Position numbers and translations under genes: made by a program | Notes under the pieces: model-generated | Told to the model about the DNA's origin: nothing | The model's database searches: none | Seen by the model: the letters and a program-made list of their open reading frames with translations, nothing else | Assembly: GCA_016191995.1 (NCBI GenBank) | Contig: JACPVA010000047.1 | Coordinates: 1 to 32,152 of the forward strand | Length of the DNA: 32,152 bases | Reading direction: 5' to 3' | Source of the DNA: Burkholderiales bacterium | Lineage (GTDB): Bacteria; Pseudomonadota; Gammaproteobacteria; Burkholderiales; Burkholderiaceae_C | In this document: positions 6,865-15,944 of the stretch, piece after piece | Layout: every line of letters starts with the position of its first letter | How positions within the stretch are numbered: the stretch's first letter is position 1

Positions 6865-7665
6865 CTACTGCACCAGCGGCGTCGCGGCGCGGTCGAGGTC
6901 GACGCCGACGACCTCGCTGCGACCGGCCAGCAGCTGCAGCAGCTGGCGCAGCGCGGTCGCGAAGGCTTGCTGGCGCAGCGCCTGCGCGACCGCGGGGCGC
7001 ACGGTCTCGAACGCGGGCACGGCACCGGGCTGGCGCGCGAGCACCTCGACGACGTGCAGCCCGAAGCGGCTGTGCACCAGCCTCGGCAGCACGCCGACCT
7101 CGCTGCGGCCGAAGACCTCGGCTGCGAACTCCGGCGCGCAGTCCTCGCGCGCGAGCCAGCCCAGCTCGCCGCCCTCGGCGCCGCTCGGGCAGTTCGACGT
7201 CGTGCGCGCGACCTCGGCGAAGCGCTCGCCCTCGCCGGCGGTCGGGTTGCGCAGGTCGAGCAGGCAGGCCTCGGCGCGCTGGCGCAGCGCTGCAACGTCG
7301 ACGCCGGGCGTGACCGCGAACAGCACATGGCGCAGCCGCACGCGCTCGCCGACCGCATGGCGCCCGGGATGGGCGTCGAACTGGCGCCGGCAGGCCTCGT
7401 CGTCGGGGTCGGGGACGCGGATCTCGCGCTCGAGGTAGGCCTCGATCGCCTGCGCCGCGGCTTCGCTGATCGCGCCCTGCTCGGGCACCGGGTCGTCGGC
7501 GGCGAGCATCCCGGCGGCCTGCGCCGCCTGCCGCAGCAGCTCGGTGCAGGCGCGCTGGCGCAGCTCGGCGTCGGCGAGCGGCTCGCCGGCGGCGTGCAGC
7601 GGCACGCCGCCGACCGACGCGGTCGTGGCGGCCGGGCGCAGGCTGAGGTCGACGGTCTCGATCAT
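6865..7665 (-). CDS. parvulin-type peptidylprolyl isomerase of the nar operon
   Basis: A 266-residue PpiC/parvulin-domain protein that catalyses cis-trans isomerisation of prolyl bonds and acts as a folding helper. The rotamase domain covers about 110-210: VRLRHVLFAVTP at the start, RFAEVARTTSNCPSGAEGGELGWL in the middle (split over two strands) and FGLHVVEVL at the end. An N-terminal helical region precedes it and no signal peptide is visible, so it is probably cytoplasmic. It starts 14 bp after narI, and a parvulin at this point is a recurring feature of betaproteobacterial nar operons; assisting assembly or membrane attachment of the NarGHI complex is the likely but unproven job. The name NifM would be wrong here. 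Confidence 0.88.
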   Translation of the reverse strand: MIETVDLSLRPAATTASVGGVPLHAAGEPLADAELRQRACTELLRQAAQAAGMLAADDPVPEQGAISEAAAQAIEAYLEREIRVPDPDDEACRRQFDAHPGRHAVGERVRLRHVLFAVTPGVDVAALRQRAEACLLDLRNPTAGEGERFAEVARTTSNCPSGAEGGELGWLAREDCAPEFAAEVFGRSEVGVLPRLVHSRFGLHVVEVLARQPGAVPAFETVRPAVAQALRQQAFATALRQLLQLLAGRSEVVGVDLDRAATPLVQ

Positions 7666-7679
7666 CGCCAGCCCCCGCC

Positions 7680-8405
7680 TCAGACTGCGCGGCCGGGCTG
7701 GTTCTGCCCCGGCGGCACGTTGAGCCGGCGCGAGCGAACGATCTGGTAGGGCCGCAGCACGTAGGCGACGGAGGCCAGCCCGCTCCAGACGTGGACCAGG
7801 CGGCTGAACGGCAGCAGCAGGAAGATCGTCATCCCGAGCACCATGTGGACCTTGAACGGCCAGTCGATCGCGGCCAGCGCGCTGGCGTCGGGGCGGAAGG
7901 TCAGGATGCCCTGCGCCCAGCTCGCCAGGATCAGCATCGCGCTGGCGTCGACGCGGTGCGCGAACGAGAACGGCAGCGTGATCAGCCCGAGCACCAGCTG
8001 GACCCACAGGATGATCAGGATCGCCAGGTCGGTGCGATGGCTGGTCAGGCGGATCCGCGGGTCGAAGATGCGCCGGTGCAGCAGCATGCTCAGCCCGACG
8101 AAGCACACCAGGCCCGCGATGCCGCCGCTGACGATCGCCATCATCTGCTTGGCCGGCGCGGTGATGAAGGGCTCGTACAGCCAGTGTGGCGTCAGCAGCC
8201 CGACGGTGTGGCCGAAGAACAGGAACAGGATCCCGAAGTGGAACATGTTCGACCCCCAGCGCAGCTGGCGCTGGCGCAGCAGTTGCGAGGAGTCGCTCTT
8301 CCACGTGTACTGGTCGCGGTCGAAGCGCGCCAGGCTTCCCATCAGGAAGACGGCCAGCGCAATGTAGGGGTAGACGACGAACAGGAAGTCATCGAGCGTG
8401 TTCAT
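7680..8405 (-). CDS. narI: respiratory nitrate reductase gamma subunit, cytochrome b
   Basis: A 241-residue membrane subunit with five transmembrane helices that oxidises quinol at the periplasmic side and passes electrons through two b hemes to NarH. The four heme ligands are all present at the positions known from E. coli: H56 (MFHFG), H66 (FFGHTVG), H187 (FKVHMVLG) and H205 (RLVHVWS). The C-terminus ends in a charged cytoplasmic tail (RPYQIVRSRR). The ATG at 8405 overlaps the narJ stop by 4 bp; ppiC follows after 14 bp. Length and motifs are standard and nothing is missing. Confidence 0.97.
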   Translation of the reverse strand: MNTLDDFLFVVYPYIALAVFLMGSLARFDRDQYTWKSDSSQLLRQRQLRWGSNMFHFGILFLFFGHTVGLLTPHWLYEPFITAPAKQMMAIVSGGIAGLVCFVGLSMLLHRRIFDPRIRLTSHRTDLAILIILWVQLVLGLITLPFSFAHRVDASAMLILASWAQGILTFRPDASALAAIDWPFKVHMVLGMTIFLLLPFSRLVHVWSGLASVAYVLRPYQIVRSRRLNVPPGQNQPGRAV

Positions 8406-9103
8406 GCCTGCACTCCTTCGGTTGGCACGGACGATTTGTGGCGGGTGACGTGGACGGGGCGGGCGGCGTCGGGGCGCTGCTGGCCGGCCGTGGAGCAGCC
8501 GGCGAAGGCCTCGGGCTCGGCCCAGGCCTCGTCGAGATCGGGCTCGTCGGGCAGCGCGACTGGCTCGGCCTTCTCGCCGGCGAGGTCGAGCACCGCGGCC
8601 AGCACGCTGGCGTACGGGCTGCGGCGCGCCAGCAGCGCGCTGAAGATCGCGCGCACGAGGTGCGCGGTCTCGGCCAGGAACTCGCGCGCCTGCGCCGGCG
8701 GCTGGGTGCTGGCGAACTCCAGCACGACCGGCAGGAAGTCGGGCAGCTCGCCCGGCGTCATCACGAGCCCGGCGGACTCGTAGCTGCGCGCCAGGTCGAT
8801 CATCGCCTGCCCGCGGTCGCGGCTGTCGCCGTGCACATGCTCGAACAGGTGCAGCGCGCAGCGCCGGCCGCGGTCGAACAGCTCGACATAGTCGGCCTCC
8901 GCCTTGAGCGCCGGCTGCGTGCGCAGGCGGTCGATCAGCGCGTCGATCTCGGCGATCCGCGCGCTACCGAGCGCGGACTCGGCGTGCAGCGCATCACCGA
9001 GCTCGCCCAGGTGCTCGCGCAGCGCGGCATCCGGGTAGCGCAGCAGGTGCGCCAGCACGCGCAGCGTATAGGCCGCCTTCGGCGGGGATGCAAAGCGCGC
9101 CAT
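8402..9103 (-). CDS. narJ: NarJ, nitrate reductase assembly chaperone
   Basis: A 233-residue cytoplasmic chaperone of the TorD/DmsD family that binds the NarG N-terminus and guides cofactor insertion and delivery of NarGH to NarI. It is not part of the final enzyme. The family signature is visible: an N-terminal LRVLAHLLRYPDAALREHL, the central YVELFDRGRRCALHLFEHVHGDSRDRGQAM region (residues about 72-100) and LPDFLPVVLEF. The last 45 residues are variable and acidic/Pro-rich. It starts 2 bp after narH stops and overlaps narI by 4 bp. Confidence 0.96.
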   Translation of the reverse strand: MARFASPPKAAYTLRVLAHLLRYPDAALREHLGELGDALHAESALGSARIAEIDALIDRLRTQPALKAEADYVELFDRGRRCALHLFEHVHGDSRDRGQAMIDLARSYESAGLVMTPGELPDFLPVVLEFASTQPPAQAREFLAETAHLVRAIFSALLARRSPYASVLAAVLDLAGEKAEPVALPDEPDLDEAWAEPEAFAGCSTAGQQRPDAARPVHVTRHKSSVPTEGVQA

Positions 9104-9105
9104 GC

Positions 9106-10629
9106 TCAGACCTCCGCCTTGATCGGGATGGTGCGCTTCTTCTCGCTGCCGAACAGGCTGGTCTCGCTGACGCCCTCGCTGCAGCCGTTGCCGAAGCTGA
9201 AGCCGCAGCCGCCGCGGACGTTGAACGCGTTCTCGGCGTACTCGCGGTGCGTGGTCGGGATGACGAAGCGGTCCTCGTAGTTGGCGATCGCCATGATGCG
9301 GTACATGTCCTCGACCGTCGCCTTGCTCAGGCCGACCTGTTCCAGCGCCGCAGGGTTGTCCACGCCGTCGACATGCTTGCCGCGCTGGTACGCGCGCATC
9401 GCGAGCATGCGCTCCAGCGCGCGCACGACCGGGACCGTGTCGCCCGCGGTCAGCAGGTTGGCGAGGTACTTGACCGGGATGCGGAGCTGGTTGACGTCCG
9501 GGATCTCGCCGTTGCTGCCGAGCTGCCCGGCGTGGGCGGCGGCGGTGATCGGCGACAGCGGCGGGATGTACCAGACCATCGGCAGCGTGCGGTACTCGGG
9601 GTGCAGCGGCAGCGCGACCTTCCAGTCCATCGCCATCTTGTAGACCGGGCTCGTGCGCGCGGCGGCCAGCCAGGCCTCGGGGATGCCGTCCCGGCGCGCC
9701 TGCTCGATCACGGCCGGGTCGTTCGGGTCGAGGAAGATGTCGAGCTGCGCCTGGTACAGGTCACGGTCGTGCTCGACGCTGGCGGCCTCCTGGATGCGGT
9801 CGGCGTCGTACAGCAGCACGCCGAGGTAGCGGATGCGGCCGACGCAGGTCTCGGAGCACACCGTCGGCTGCCCGGCCTCGATGCGCGGGTAGCAGAAGAT
9901 GCACTTCTCGGCCTTGCCGCTCTTCCAGTTGTAGTAGATCTTCTTGTACGGGCAGCCCGAGACGCACATGCGCCAGCCGCGGCACTTGTCCTGGTCGACG
10001 AGGACGATGCCGTCCTCCTCGCGCTTGTAGATGCTGCCCGACGGGCACGAGGCGACGCAGGCCGGGTTCAGGCAGTGCTCGCACAGCCTGGGCAGGTACA
10101 TCATGAAGGTGTTCTCGAACTGGCCGTAGATATCCTTCTGGATATCGTCGAAGTTCCGGTCCTTGCTGCGCTTGGAGAACTCGCCGCCGAGGATCTCCTC
10201 CCAGTTCGGCCCCCACTCGATCTTGTCCATGCGCAGCCCGGTGATCAGGCTGCGCGGGCGCGCGGTCGGCGCGGCCTTCATCTCGGGCGCCGAGTGCAGG
10301 TGGTCGTAGTCGAAGGTGAAGGGCTCGTAGTAGTCGTCGATCTGCGGCAGGTTGGGATTGGCGAAGATCTTCATCAGCAGCGTCCACTTGCCGCCCTGGC
10401 GCGGGACGATGCGGCCGTCGGCCTTGCGCACCCAGCCGCCGTTCCACTTGTCCTGGTTCTCCCACTCCTTGGGGTAGCCGATCCCGGGCTTGGTCTCGAC
10501 GTTGTTGAACCAGGCGTACTCGACGCCGGGGCGGCTGGTCCAGACGTTCTTGCACGTGACGCTGCAGGTGTGGCAGCCGATGCACTTGTCCAGGTTGAGC
10601 ACCATGCCGATCTGTGCACGGACTTTCAT
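9106..10629 (-). CDS. narH: respiratory nitrate reductase beta subunit, iron-sulfur
   Basis: A 507-residue cytoplasmic electron-transfer subunit between NarI and NarG. Four cysteine groups are visible: C16/C19/C22/C26, C183/C186/C191/C195, C216/C222/C226 and C243/C246/C258/C262. In the third group W219 replaces the fourth cysteine (CRGWRMCVSGCP), which is the normal NarH feature that makes this the [3Fe-4S] centre; the others hold [4Fe-4S] clusters. The start at 10629 follows an AAGGAG ribosome-binding site and lies 43 bp after narG. The C-terminus ends in KKRTIPIKAEV, as in other NarH proteins. Confidence 0.98.
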   Translation of the reverse strand: MKVRAQIGMVLNLDKCIGCHTCSVTCKNVWTSRPGVEYAWFNNVETKPGIGYPKEWENQDKWNGGWVRKADGRIVPRQGGKWTLLMKIFANPNLPQIDDYYEPFTFDYDHLHSAPEMKAAPTARPRSLITGLRMDKIEWGPNWEEILGGEFSKRSKDRNFDDIQKDIYGQFENTFMMYLPRLCEHCLNPACVASCPSGSIYKREEDGIVLVDQDKCRGWRMCVSGCPYKKIYYNWKSGKAEKCIFCYPRIEAGQPTVCSETCVGRIRYLGVLLYDADRIQEAASVEHDRDLYQAQLDIFLDPNDPAVIEQARRDGIPEAWLAAARTSPVYKMAMDWKVALPLHPEYRTLPMVWYIPPLSPITAAAHAGQLGSNGEIPDVNQLRIPVKYLANLLTAGDTVPVVRALERMLAMRAYQRGKHVDGVDNPAALEQVGLSKATVEDMYRIMAIANYEDRFVIPTTHREYAENAFNVRGGCGFSFGNGCSEGVSETSLFGSEKKRTIPIKAEV

Positions 10630-10672
10630 GGGGTGACTCCTTGTCCTCGATGCGTGGGGCGGTGCGGGCGGC

Positions 10673-13600
10673 TCAGGGGTTCTCGCCCTGGCTCTGGTAG
10701 GCCTTCGCGAGATGGTCGTCGCGCGGCGTGTCGAGCCAGTCGACCTTCTTCATCTTGCGCACGACGACGAACTCGTCGCGGTTGGTGCCGATCGTCCCGT
10801 AGTAGTTGAAGCCGTAGCTGTACTGCGCGTAGCCGCCGATCATGTGCGTCGGCTTGGTGACGATGCGGGTGACCGAGTTGTGGATGCCGCCGCGGTGGCC
10901 GGTGATCTCCGAGCCGGGCGCGTTGATGATCTTCTCCTGCGCGTGGTACATCAGCGTCATGCCGGGGTTGACGCGCTGGCTGACGACCGCGCGCGCCGAG
11001 ATCGCGCCGTTGAGGTTGAACAGCTCGACCCAGTCGTTGTCCTCGATCCCAGCCGTCCTGGCGTCGTCCTCGGACAGCCAGATCACCGGCCCGCCGCGGT
11101 TGAGCGTCAGCATCAGCAGGTTGTCCGAGTAGGTGCTGTGGATGCCCCACTTCTGGTGCGGGGTGATGAAGTTCAGCACGATCTCGGGGTTGCCGTTCGG
11201 CTTGCGGCCCTGCATCGCCTCGGTGGTCTTGAGGTCGACCGGCGGCCGGTAGCTGCTCAGGCCCTCGCCGAAGGCGATCATCCACGGGTGGTCCTGGTAG
11301 AACTGCTGCCGGCCCGACAGCGTGCGCCAGGGGATCAGCTCGTGCACGTTGGTGTAGCCGGCGTTGTACGAGACCTTCTCGCTCTCCAGCCCGGACCAGG
11401 TCGGCGAGCTGATGATCTTGCGCGGCTGCGCCTGGATGTCGCGGTAGCGGATCTTCTCGTCCTCGCGGTGCAGCGCCAGGTGCGCGTGCTCGCGGCCGGT
11501 GGCCTTGCTCAGCGCCTCCCAGGCCTTGACCGCGACATGGCCGTTGGTCTCCGGCGCCAGCTGCAGGATGACCTCGCAGGCGTCGATGTCGCTGACGATG
11601 CGCGGGCGGCCGGCCGCATCGACCCCGTTGAGCTCGCCGAGCTGCCTGACCTCGGTCTCGGTATTCCAGGCGATGCCCTTGCCGCCGTTGCCGACCTTGT
11701 TCATCAGCGGGCCGAGCGAGGTGAAGCGCTCGTAGGTCTCGGGGTAGTTGCGCTCGATCACCGTGACCTGCGGCGCGGTCTTGCCGGGGATCAGGTCGAC
11801 CTCGCCCTTCTTCCACTCCTGCACGCCGAAGGGCTGCGCCAGCTCGGCCGGGGTGTCGTGCATCAACGGGGTCAGCACGACCTCCTTCTCGACGCCGAGG
11901 TGGCCGACGCAGACCTCGCTGAAGGCCTTCGCGAATCCCTTGTAGATCTCCCAGTCGGAGCGCGACTGCCACACCGGGTCGACCGCCGCCGACAGCGGGT
12001 GGATGAAGGGGTGCATGTCGCTGGTGTTGAGGTCGTTCTTCTCGTACCAGCTCGCGGTCGGCAGCACGATGTCCGAGTACAGGCAGGTCGTGCTCATGCG
12101 GAAGTCGATCGTGACGAGCAGGTCGAGCTTGCCCTCGGGCGCCTGCGCGTGCCACTCGACCTCGGTCGGCCTGGCCTCGTCGGCGCCCAGGTCCTTGCCC
12201 TGGACGCCGTTCTCGGTCCCGAGCAGGTGCTTGAGGAAGTACTCGTGCCCCTTGCCGCTCGAGCCGAGCAGGTTGGAGCGCCAGACGAACATGTTGCGCG
12301 GCCAGTTGGCCGGCGCGTCGGGGTCCTCGCAGCTCATCTGCAGCGTGCCGTCCTTCAGCGCCTTGACGACATAGTCGCGCGCGTCCATGCCGGCGGCGGC
12401 CGCATCCGCGACGACCCGGATCGGGTTGGTCCGCAGCTGCGGCGCGCTCGGCAGCCAGCCCATGCGCTCGGCGCGCACGTTGTAGTCGATCAGGCTGCCG
12501 CCGAAGGCCTGCTTGTCGGCCAGCGGGCTGAGGATCTCGTCGACGCCGAGCTTCTCGTAGCGCCACTGGTCGGTGTGGGCGTAGAAGAAGCTGGTCGCGT
12601 TCTGCTGCCGCGGCGGGCGGTGCCAGTCCAGCGCGAAGGCGAGCGCCGTCCAGCCGGTCTGCGGGCGCAGCTTCTCCTGCCCGACGTAATGCGCCCAGCC
12701 GCCGCCGGTCTGGCCGATGCAGCCGCACAGCATCAGCAGGTTGATCACGCCGCGGTAGTTCATGTCGGCGTGGTACCAGTGGTTCATCGCCGCGCCGATG
12801 ATGACCATCGAGCGCCCGTGCGTCTTGTCGGCGTTGTCGGCGAACTGGCGCGCGACGGTGATCACCTGCTCGCGCGGCACGCCGGTGATCTTCTCCTGCC
12901 AGGCCGGGGTGTAGGGGGCGTCGTCGTCGTAGCCCTTGGCGCCGCTGCCCAGGCCGCGGTCGATGCCGTACTGCGCGGCCTGCAGGTCGAAGACGGTCGC
13001 GACCCGCGCATACCGCTCGTCACCGGCCTTGCCCAGCCGCAGCCGCACGACCGGCACGCGCGCGATGTTGAGCTCGCCCTGCTGCTTGTTGGGCGTGAAG
13101 TGCGGGACCTCGGCGCCGGCGAAGTAGGGGAAGGCGACGTCGGCGACCTCGTGCTCCTGCGCACCGTCCTCGAGCACCGACAGCTTGAGCGCGACGTCCC
13201 CGTCGGTGCGTGCCTCCTTGGCCTCGAGGTTCCAGCGGCCGGCGTCGGCGCGCCCCTCGGGGCCCCAGCGGAATCCGATCGAGCCGTTCGGCAGCACGGC
13301 CTTGCCGCCGGTGTCGAAGGCGACCGTCTTCCACTCCGGGTTGTTCTTCTGCCCGAGCTTGCCGTTGAAGTCGCTCGCGCGCAGGTAGCGGCCGGGGGCG
13401 AGCACCTTGCGCCCGTCGGGCAAGCTGCGCTCCTCCATCATCACCAGCAGCGGCAGGTCGGTGTAGCGGCGCGCGTAGTCGTCGAAGTAGGCGCTGCGGC
13501 GGTCGAAGTAGAACTCCTTGAGCGCGACATGCCCCATCGCCATCGCGAGCGCGGCGTCGGTGCCCTGCTTGGGGTGCAGCCACAGGTCCGACAGCTTGGC

Positions 13601-14464
13601 GACCTCGGAGTAGTCGGGCGTCACCGCGACCGTCTTCGTGCCCTTGTAGCGGACCTCGGTGAAGAAGTGCGCATCGGGCGTTCGCGTCTGCGGAACGTTG
13701 CTGCCCCAGGCGATGATGTAGTTGCTGTTGTACCAGTCGGCCGACTCGGGGACGTCGGTCTGCTCGCCCCAGATCTGCGGGCTGGCCGGCGGCAGGTCGC
13801 AGTACCAGTCGTAGAAGCTCAGCGGCACGCCGCCGATCAGGCTCAGGTAGCGGCTGCCGGCGGCGTAGGAGACCATGCTCATCGCCGGGATCGGCGAGAA
13901 GCCGACGACACGGTCCGGGCCGTGCTTCTTGATCGTGTAGACGTTGGCCGCGGCGACGAGCTGGTTGACCTCCTCCCAGCTCGACCGCACGAAGCCGCCC
14001 ATGCCGCGCAGCTTCTGGTAGTCGCGCCGCGCGTCGGGGTTCTCGACGATGCTGGCCCAGGCGTCGACCGGGGACTTGGCGACCTGCAGCGCGGCGCGCC
14101 AGCGCTGCAGCAGCCGGCCGCGCACCAGCGGATACTTGAGCCGGTTGGCGCTGTACAGGTACCAGCTGTAGCTGGCGCCGCGCGCGCAGCCGCGCGGCTC
14201 GTGGTTCGGCAGGTCGGCGCGCGTGCGCGGGTAGTCGGTCTGCTGCGTCTCCCAGGCGACGATGCCGCCCTTGACGTAGATCTTCCAGCTGCAGCTCCCG
14301 GTGCAGTTGACGCCGTGCGTCGAGCGAACGATCTTGTCGTGCGCCCAGCGGTTGCGGTAGGCGTCCTCCCAGGTACGGTCCTCCCCGGTGGCCACGCCAT
14401 GCCCGTTGGCGAAGGCCTCCTTGGGCAGCGAGAAGTGCGTCAGTCGGTCGAGGAAGTGACTCAT
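10673..14464 (-). CDS. narG: respiratory nitrate reductase alpha subunit, molybdenum catalytic subunit
   Basis: A 1263-residue Mo-bisMGD enzyme that reduces nitrate to nitrite on the cytoplasmic face of the membrane. The N-terminal FS0 [4Fe-4S] ligands are H50, C54, C58 and C93 (STHGVNCTGSC and PRGCARG), with His as first ligand as in all NarG. The Mo-ligand aspartate lies in FYDWYCDLPP (D219). The N-terminus SHFLDRLTHFS lacks a twin-arginine signal, consistent with cytoplasmic orientation. The start is the ATG at 14464 behind an AAGGA ribosome-binding site; an earlier in-frame start at 14530 would add 22 unrelated residues and overlap the upstream transporter gene. Full length, no damage seen. 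Confidence 0.98.
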   Translation of the reverse strand: MSHFLDRLTHFSLPKEAFANGHGVATGEDRTWEDAYRNRWAHDKIVRSTHGVNCTGSCSWKIYVKGGIVAWETQQTDYPRTRADLPNHEPRGCARGASYSWYLYSANRLKYPLVRGRLLQRWRAALQVAKSPVDAWASIVENPDARRDYQKLRGMGGFVRSSWEEVNQLVAAANVYTIKKHGPDRVVGFSPIPAMSMVSYAAGSRYLSLIGGVPLSFYDWYCDLPPASPQIWGEQTDVPESADWYNSNYIIAWGSNVPQTRTPDAHFFTEVRYKGTKTVAVTPDYSEVAKLSDLWLHPKQGTDAALAMAMGHVALKEFYFDRRSAYFDDYARRYTDLPLLVMMEERSLPDGRKVLAPGRYLRASDFNGKLGQKNNPEWKTVAFDTGGKAVLPNGSIGFRWGPEGRADAGRWNLEAKEARTDGDVALKLSVLEDGAQEHEVADVAFPYFAGAEVPHFTPNKQQGELNIARVPVVRLRLGKAGDERYARVATVFDLQAAQYGIDRGLGSGAKGYDDDAPYTPAWQEKITGVPREQVITVARQFADNADKTHGRSMVIIGAAMNHWYHADMNYRGVINLLMLCGCIGQTGGGWAHYVGQEKLRPQTGWTALAFALDWHRPPRQQNATSFFYAHTDQWRYEKLGVDEILSPLADKQAFGGSLIDYNVRAERMGWLPSAPQLRTNPIRVVADAAAAGMDARDYVVKALKDGTLQMSCEDPDAPANWPRNMFVWRSNLLGSSGKGHEYFLKHLLGTENGVQGKDLGADEARPTEVEWHAQAPEGKLDLLVTIDFRMSTTCLYSDIVLPTASWYEKNDLNTSDMHPFIHPLSAAVDPVWQSRSDWEIYKGFAKAFSEVCVGHLGVEKEVVLTPLMHDTPAELAQPFGVQEWKKGEVDLIPGKTAPQVTVIERNYPETYERFTSLGPLMNKVGNGGKGIAWNTETEVRQLGELNGVDAAGRPRIVSDIDACEVILQLAPETNGHVAVKAWEALSKATGREHAHLALHREDEKIRYRDIQAQPRKIISSPTWSGLESEKVSYNAGYTNVHELIPWRTLSGRQQFYQDHPWMIAFGEGLSSYRPPVDLKTTEAMQGRKPNGNPEIVLNFITPHQKWGIHSTYSDNLLMLTLNRGGPVIWLSEDDARTAGIEDNDWVELFNLNGAISARAVVSQRVNPGMTLMYHAQEKIINAPGSEITGHRGGIHNSVTRIVTKPTHMIGGYAQYSYGFNYYGTIGTNRDEFVVVRKMKKVDWLDTPRDDHLAKAYQSQGENP

Positions 14465-14498
14465 GCTCGTTCCTTGTTCAGCGATCGGGTCAAGCGGT

Positions 14499-15911
14499 TC
14501 AACAACGCGCGGGCGCGAAGCGGCGCCCATAGTGCCACCAGGTGATGGCGATGCAGGACAGGTAGAAGGCGGCGAAGAGCAGCAGCGCCGCGGCGGGGCC
14601 TCCGGTCAGCGCGATCGAGCTGCCGCACAGCTTCGGGATCGCGAAGCCGCCGTAGGCGCCGACCGCGCTGGCGAAGCCCAGCGCCGCCGCCGCCTCGGTA
14701 TTGCCCTCGCGCAGCGCCTGCTCGTCGGCCGCGGCGCCGCGGCCGCGCAAGGCGCGCCGGCGCTCGGCGACGAAGACGACCGGGATCATGCGGAAGGTGC
14801 TGCCGTTGCCGAGGCCGGCGGCGACGAACAGCAGCAGCGACGCCGCCAGGAAGCCTGCCAGCGACGGCTGGCTGGCGGCCGACGAGATGGCGGCCGCGTC
14901 GCCCGCCGGCGCGGCGGCGGCCGGCGGCAGGTTCGCCAGCACCGCGAGCACGCCGAGCGTCATCGCGCCGAAGGCCCACAGCGTGACGCGCGCACCGCCC
15001 AGGCGATCCGCCAGCCAACCCCCCAGCATGCGCGCGAGCGCGCCGGCCAGCGGGCCGATCCAGACCCATGGCATCGCATCGGTGCCGGGAAACTGGTGCA
15101 GCAGCAGCAGCGGCAGCGCCGCCGCATAGCCGATGAAGCTGCCGAAGGTGCCGAGGTGCAGCCAGCACAGCCACCAGTTGTGCCGGCGCGCGAAGATCAC
15201 CGCCTGCTCGGCGATGCCGGCGCGCGCCTCGGCCAGGTCGTCCATGCCGAACCAGCAGGCCAGCGCGCTGGCGGCGATCAGCGGCACCCAGACATAGCCC
15301 GCATTCTGCAGCCACATCGGCGCACCGTCGGGCCCGATCTGCGGCGCGCCACCCGGCGCGCCGAAGATGCCGGCCGAGATCGCCAGCGGCACCGCCAGCT
15401 GCACCAGCGGCACCCCGAGGTTGCCCAGCCCCGCGTTCATGCCCAGAGCGTAGCCCTTTTGCGCCTGCGGGTAGAAGAAACTGATGTGCGCCATCGAGCT
15501 GGCGAAGTTGGCGCCACCCAGCCCGCACAGCAGCGCCAGCACGACCATCACCGTATACGGCGTCTGCGGGTCCTGCACCGCCAGCCCGATGCCCAGCGTC
15601 GGCGTGATCAGGCTGGCGGTGGCCAGCGCCGTCCAGCGCCGCCCGCCGACGATCGGGACCGCGAAGGCATAGAAGACGCGCAGCGTGGCACCGACCAGCG
15701 CCGGCAGCGCCGCGAGCCAGAACAGCTGGTTGGTGCTGTAGCGGAATCCCGCCGCCGGCAGGTGCACGACCAGCACCGACCACAGCATCCAGACGGCCAG
15801 CGCCAGCATCAGCGCCGGGATCGACAGCCCCAGGTTGCGCGCCGCGACGCGCTGGCCGTGCGCGCGCCAGAAGGCTTCGTCCTCGGGCTTCCATCGGGTG
15901 GCCGTGTGCAC
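14499..15911 (-). CDS. NarK2-type nitrate/nitrite transporter, second copy
   Basis: A 470-residue major-facilitator protein of the nitrate/nitrite porter family with about 12 membrane helices. The substrate arginine of helix 2 is R78 (GATLRVFYAF), and the nitrate signature reads GGANFASSMAHISFFYP; the second signature is GLGNGSTFRMIPVVF. The N-terminus KPEDEAFWRAHGQRVAARN closely parallels the upstream paralogue at 15945-17597, which points to an old tandem duplication. An Ala-rich loop of about 25 residues (AAAAPAGDAAAISSAAS) and a charged RRRALRGRGAAADEQALRE loop are unusual. The start is a GTG at 15911; no other start exists between it and the in-frame TGA of the upstream gene. Likely a nitrate/nitrite exchanger. 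Confidence 0.92.
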   Translation of the reverse strand: MHTATRWKPEDEAFWRAHGQRVAARNLGLSIPALMLALAVWMLWSVLVVHLPAAGFRYSTNQLFWLAALPALVGATLRVFYAFAVPIVGGRRWTALATASLITPTLGIGLAVQDPQTPYTVMVVLALLCGLGGANFASSMAHISFFYPQAQKGYALGMNAGLGNLGVPLVQLAVPLAISAGIFGAPGGAPQIGPDGAPMWLQNAGYVWVPLIAASALACWFGMDDLAEARAGIAEQAVIFARRHNWWLCWLHLGTFGSFIGYAAALPLLLLHQFPGTDAMPWVWIGPLAGALARMLGGWLADRLGGARVTLWAFGAMTLGVLAVLANLPPAAAAPAGDAAAISSAASQPSLAGFLAASLLLFVAAGLGNGSTFRMIPVVFVAERRRALRGRGAAADEQALREGNTEAAAALGFASAVGAYGGFAIPKLCGSSIALTGGPAAALLLFAAFYLSCIAITWWHYGRRFAPARC

Positions 15912-15944
15912 TGCGGAGGCCGTCCAGGTCTGCTGCGAAGGCGG

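Noticed and set aside
14465-14530. Upstream start for narG adding 22 residues
   Set aside because: The extension does not resemble NarG and overlaps the preceding transporter gene; the ATG at 14464 has a good ribosome-binding site and the family N-terminus SHFLDRL.
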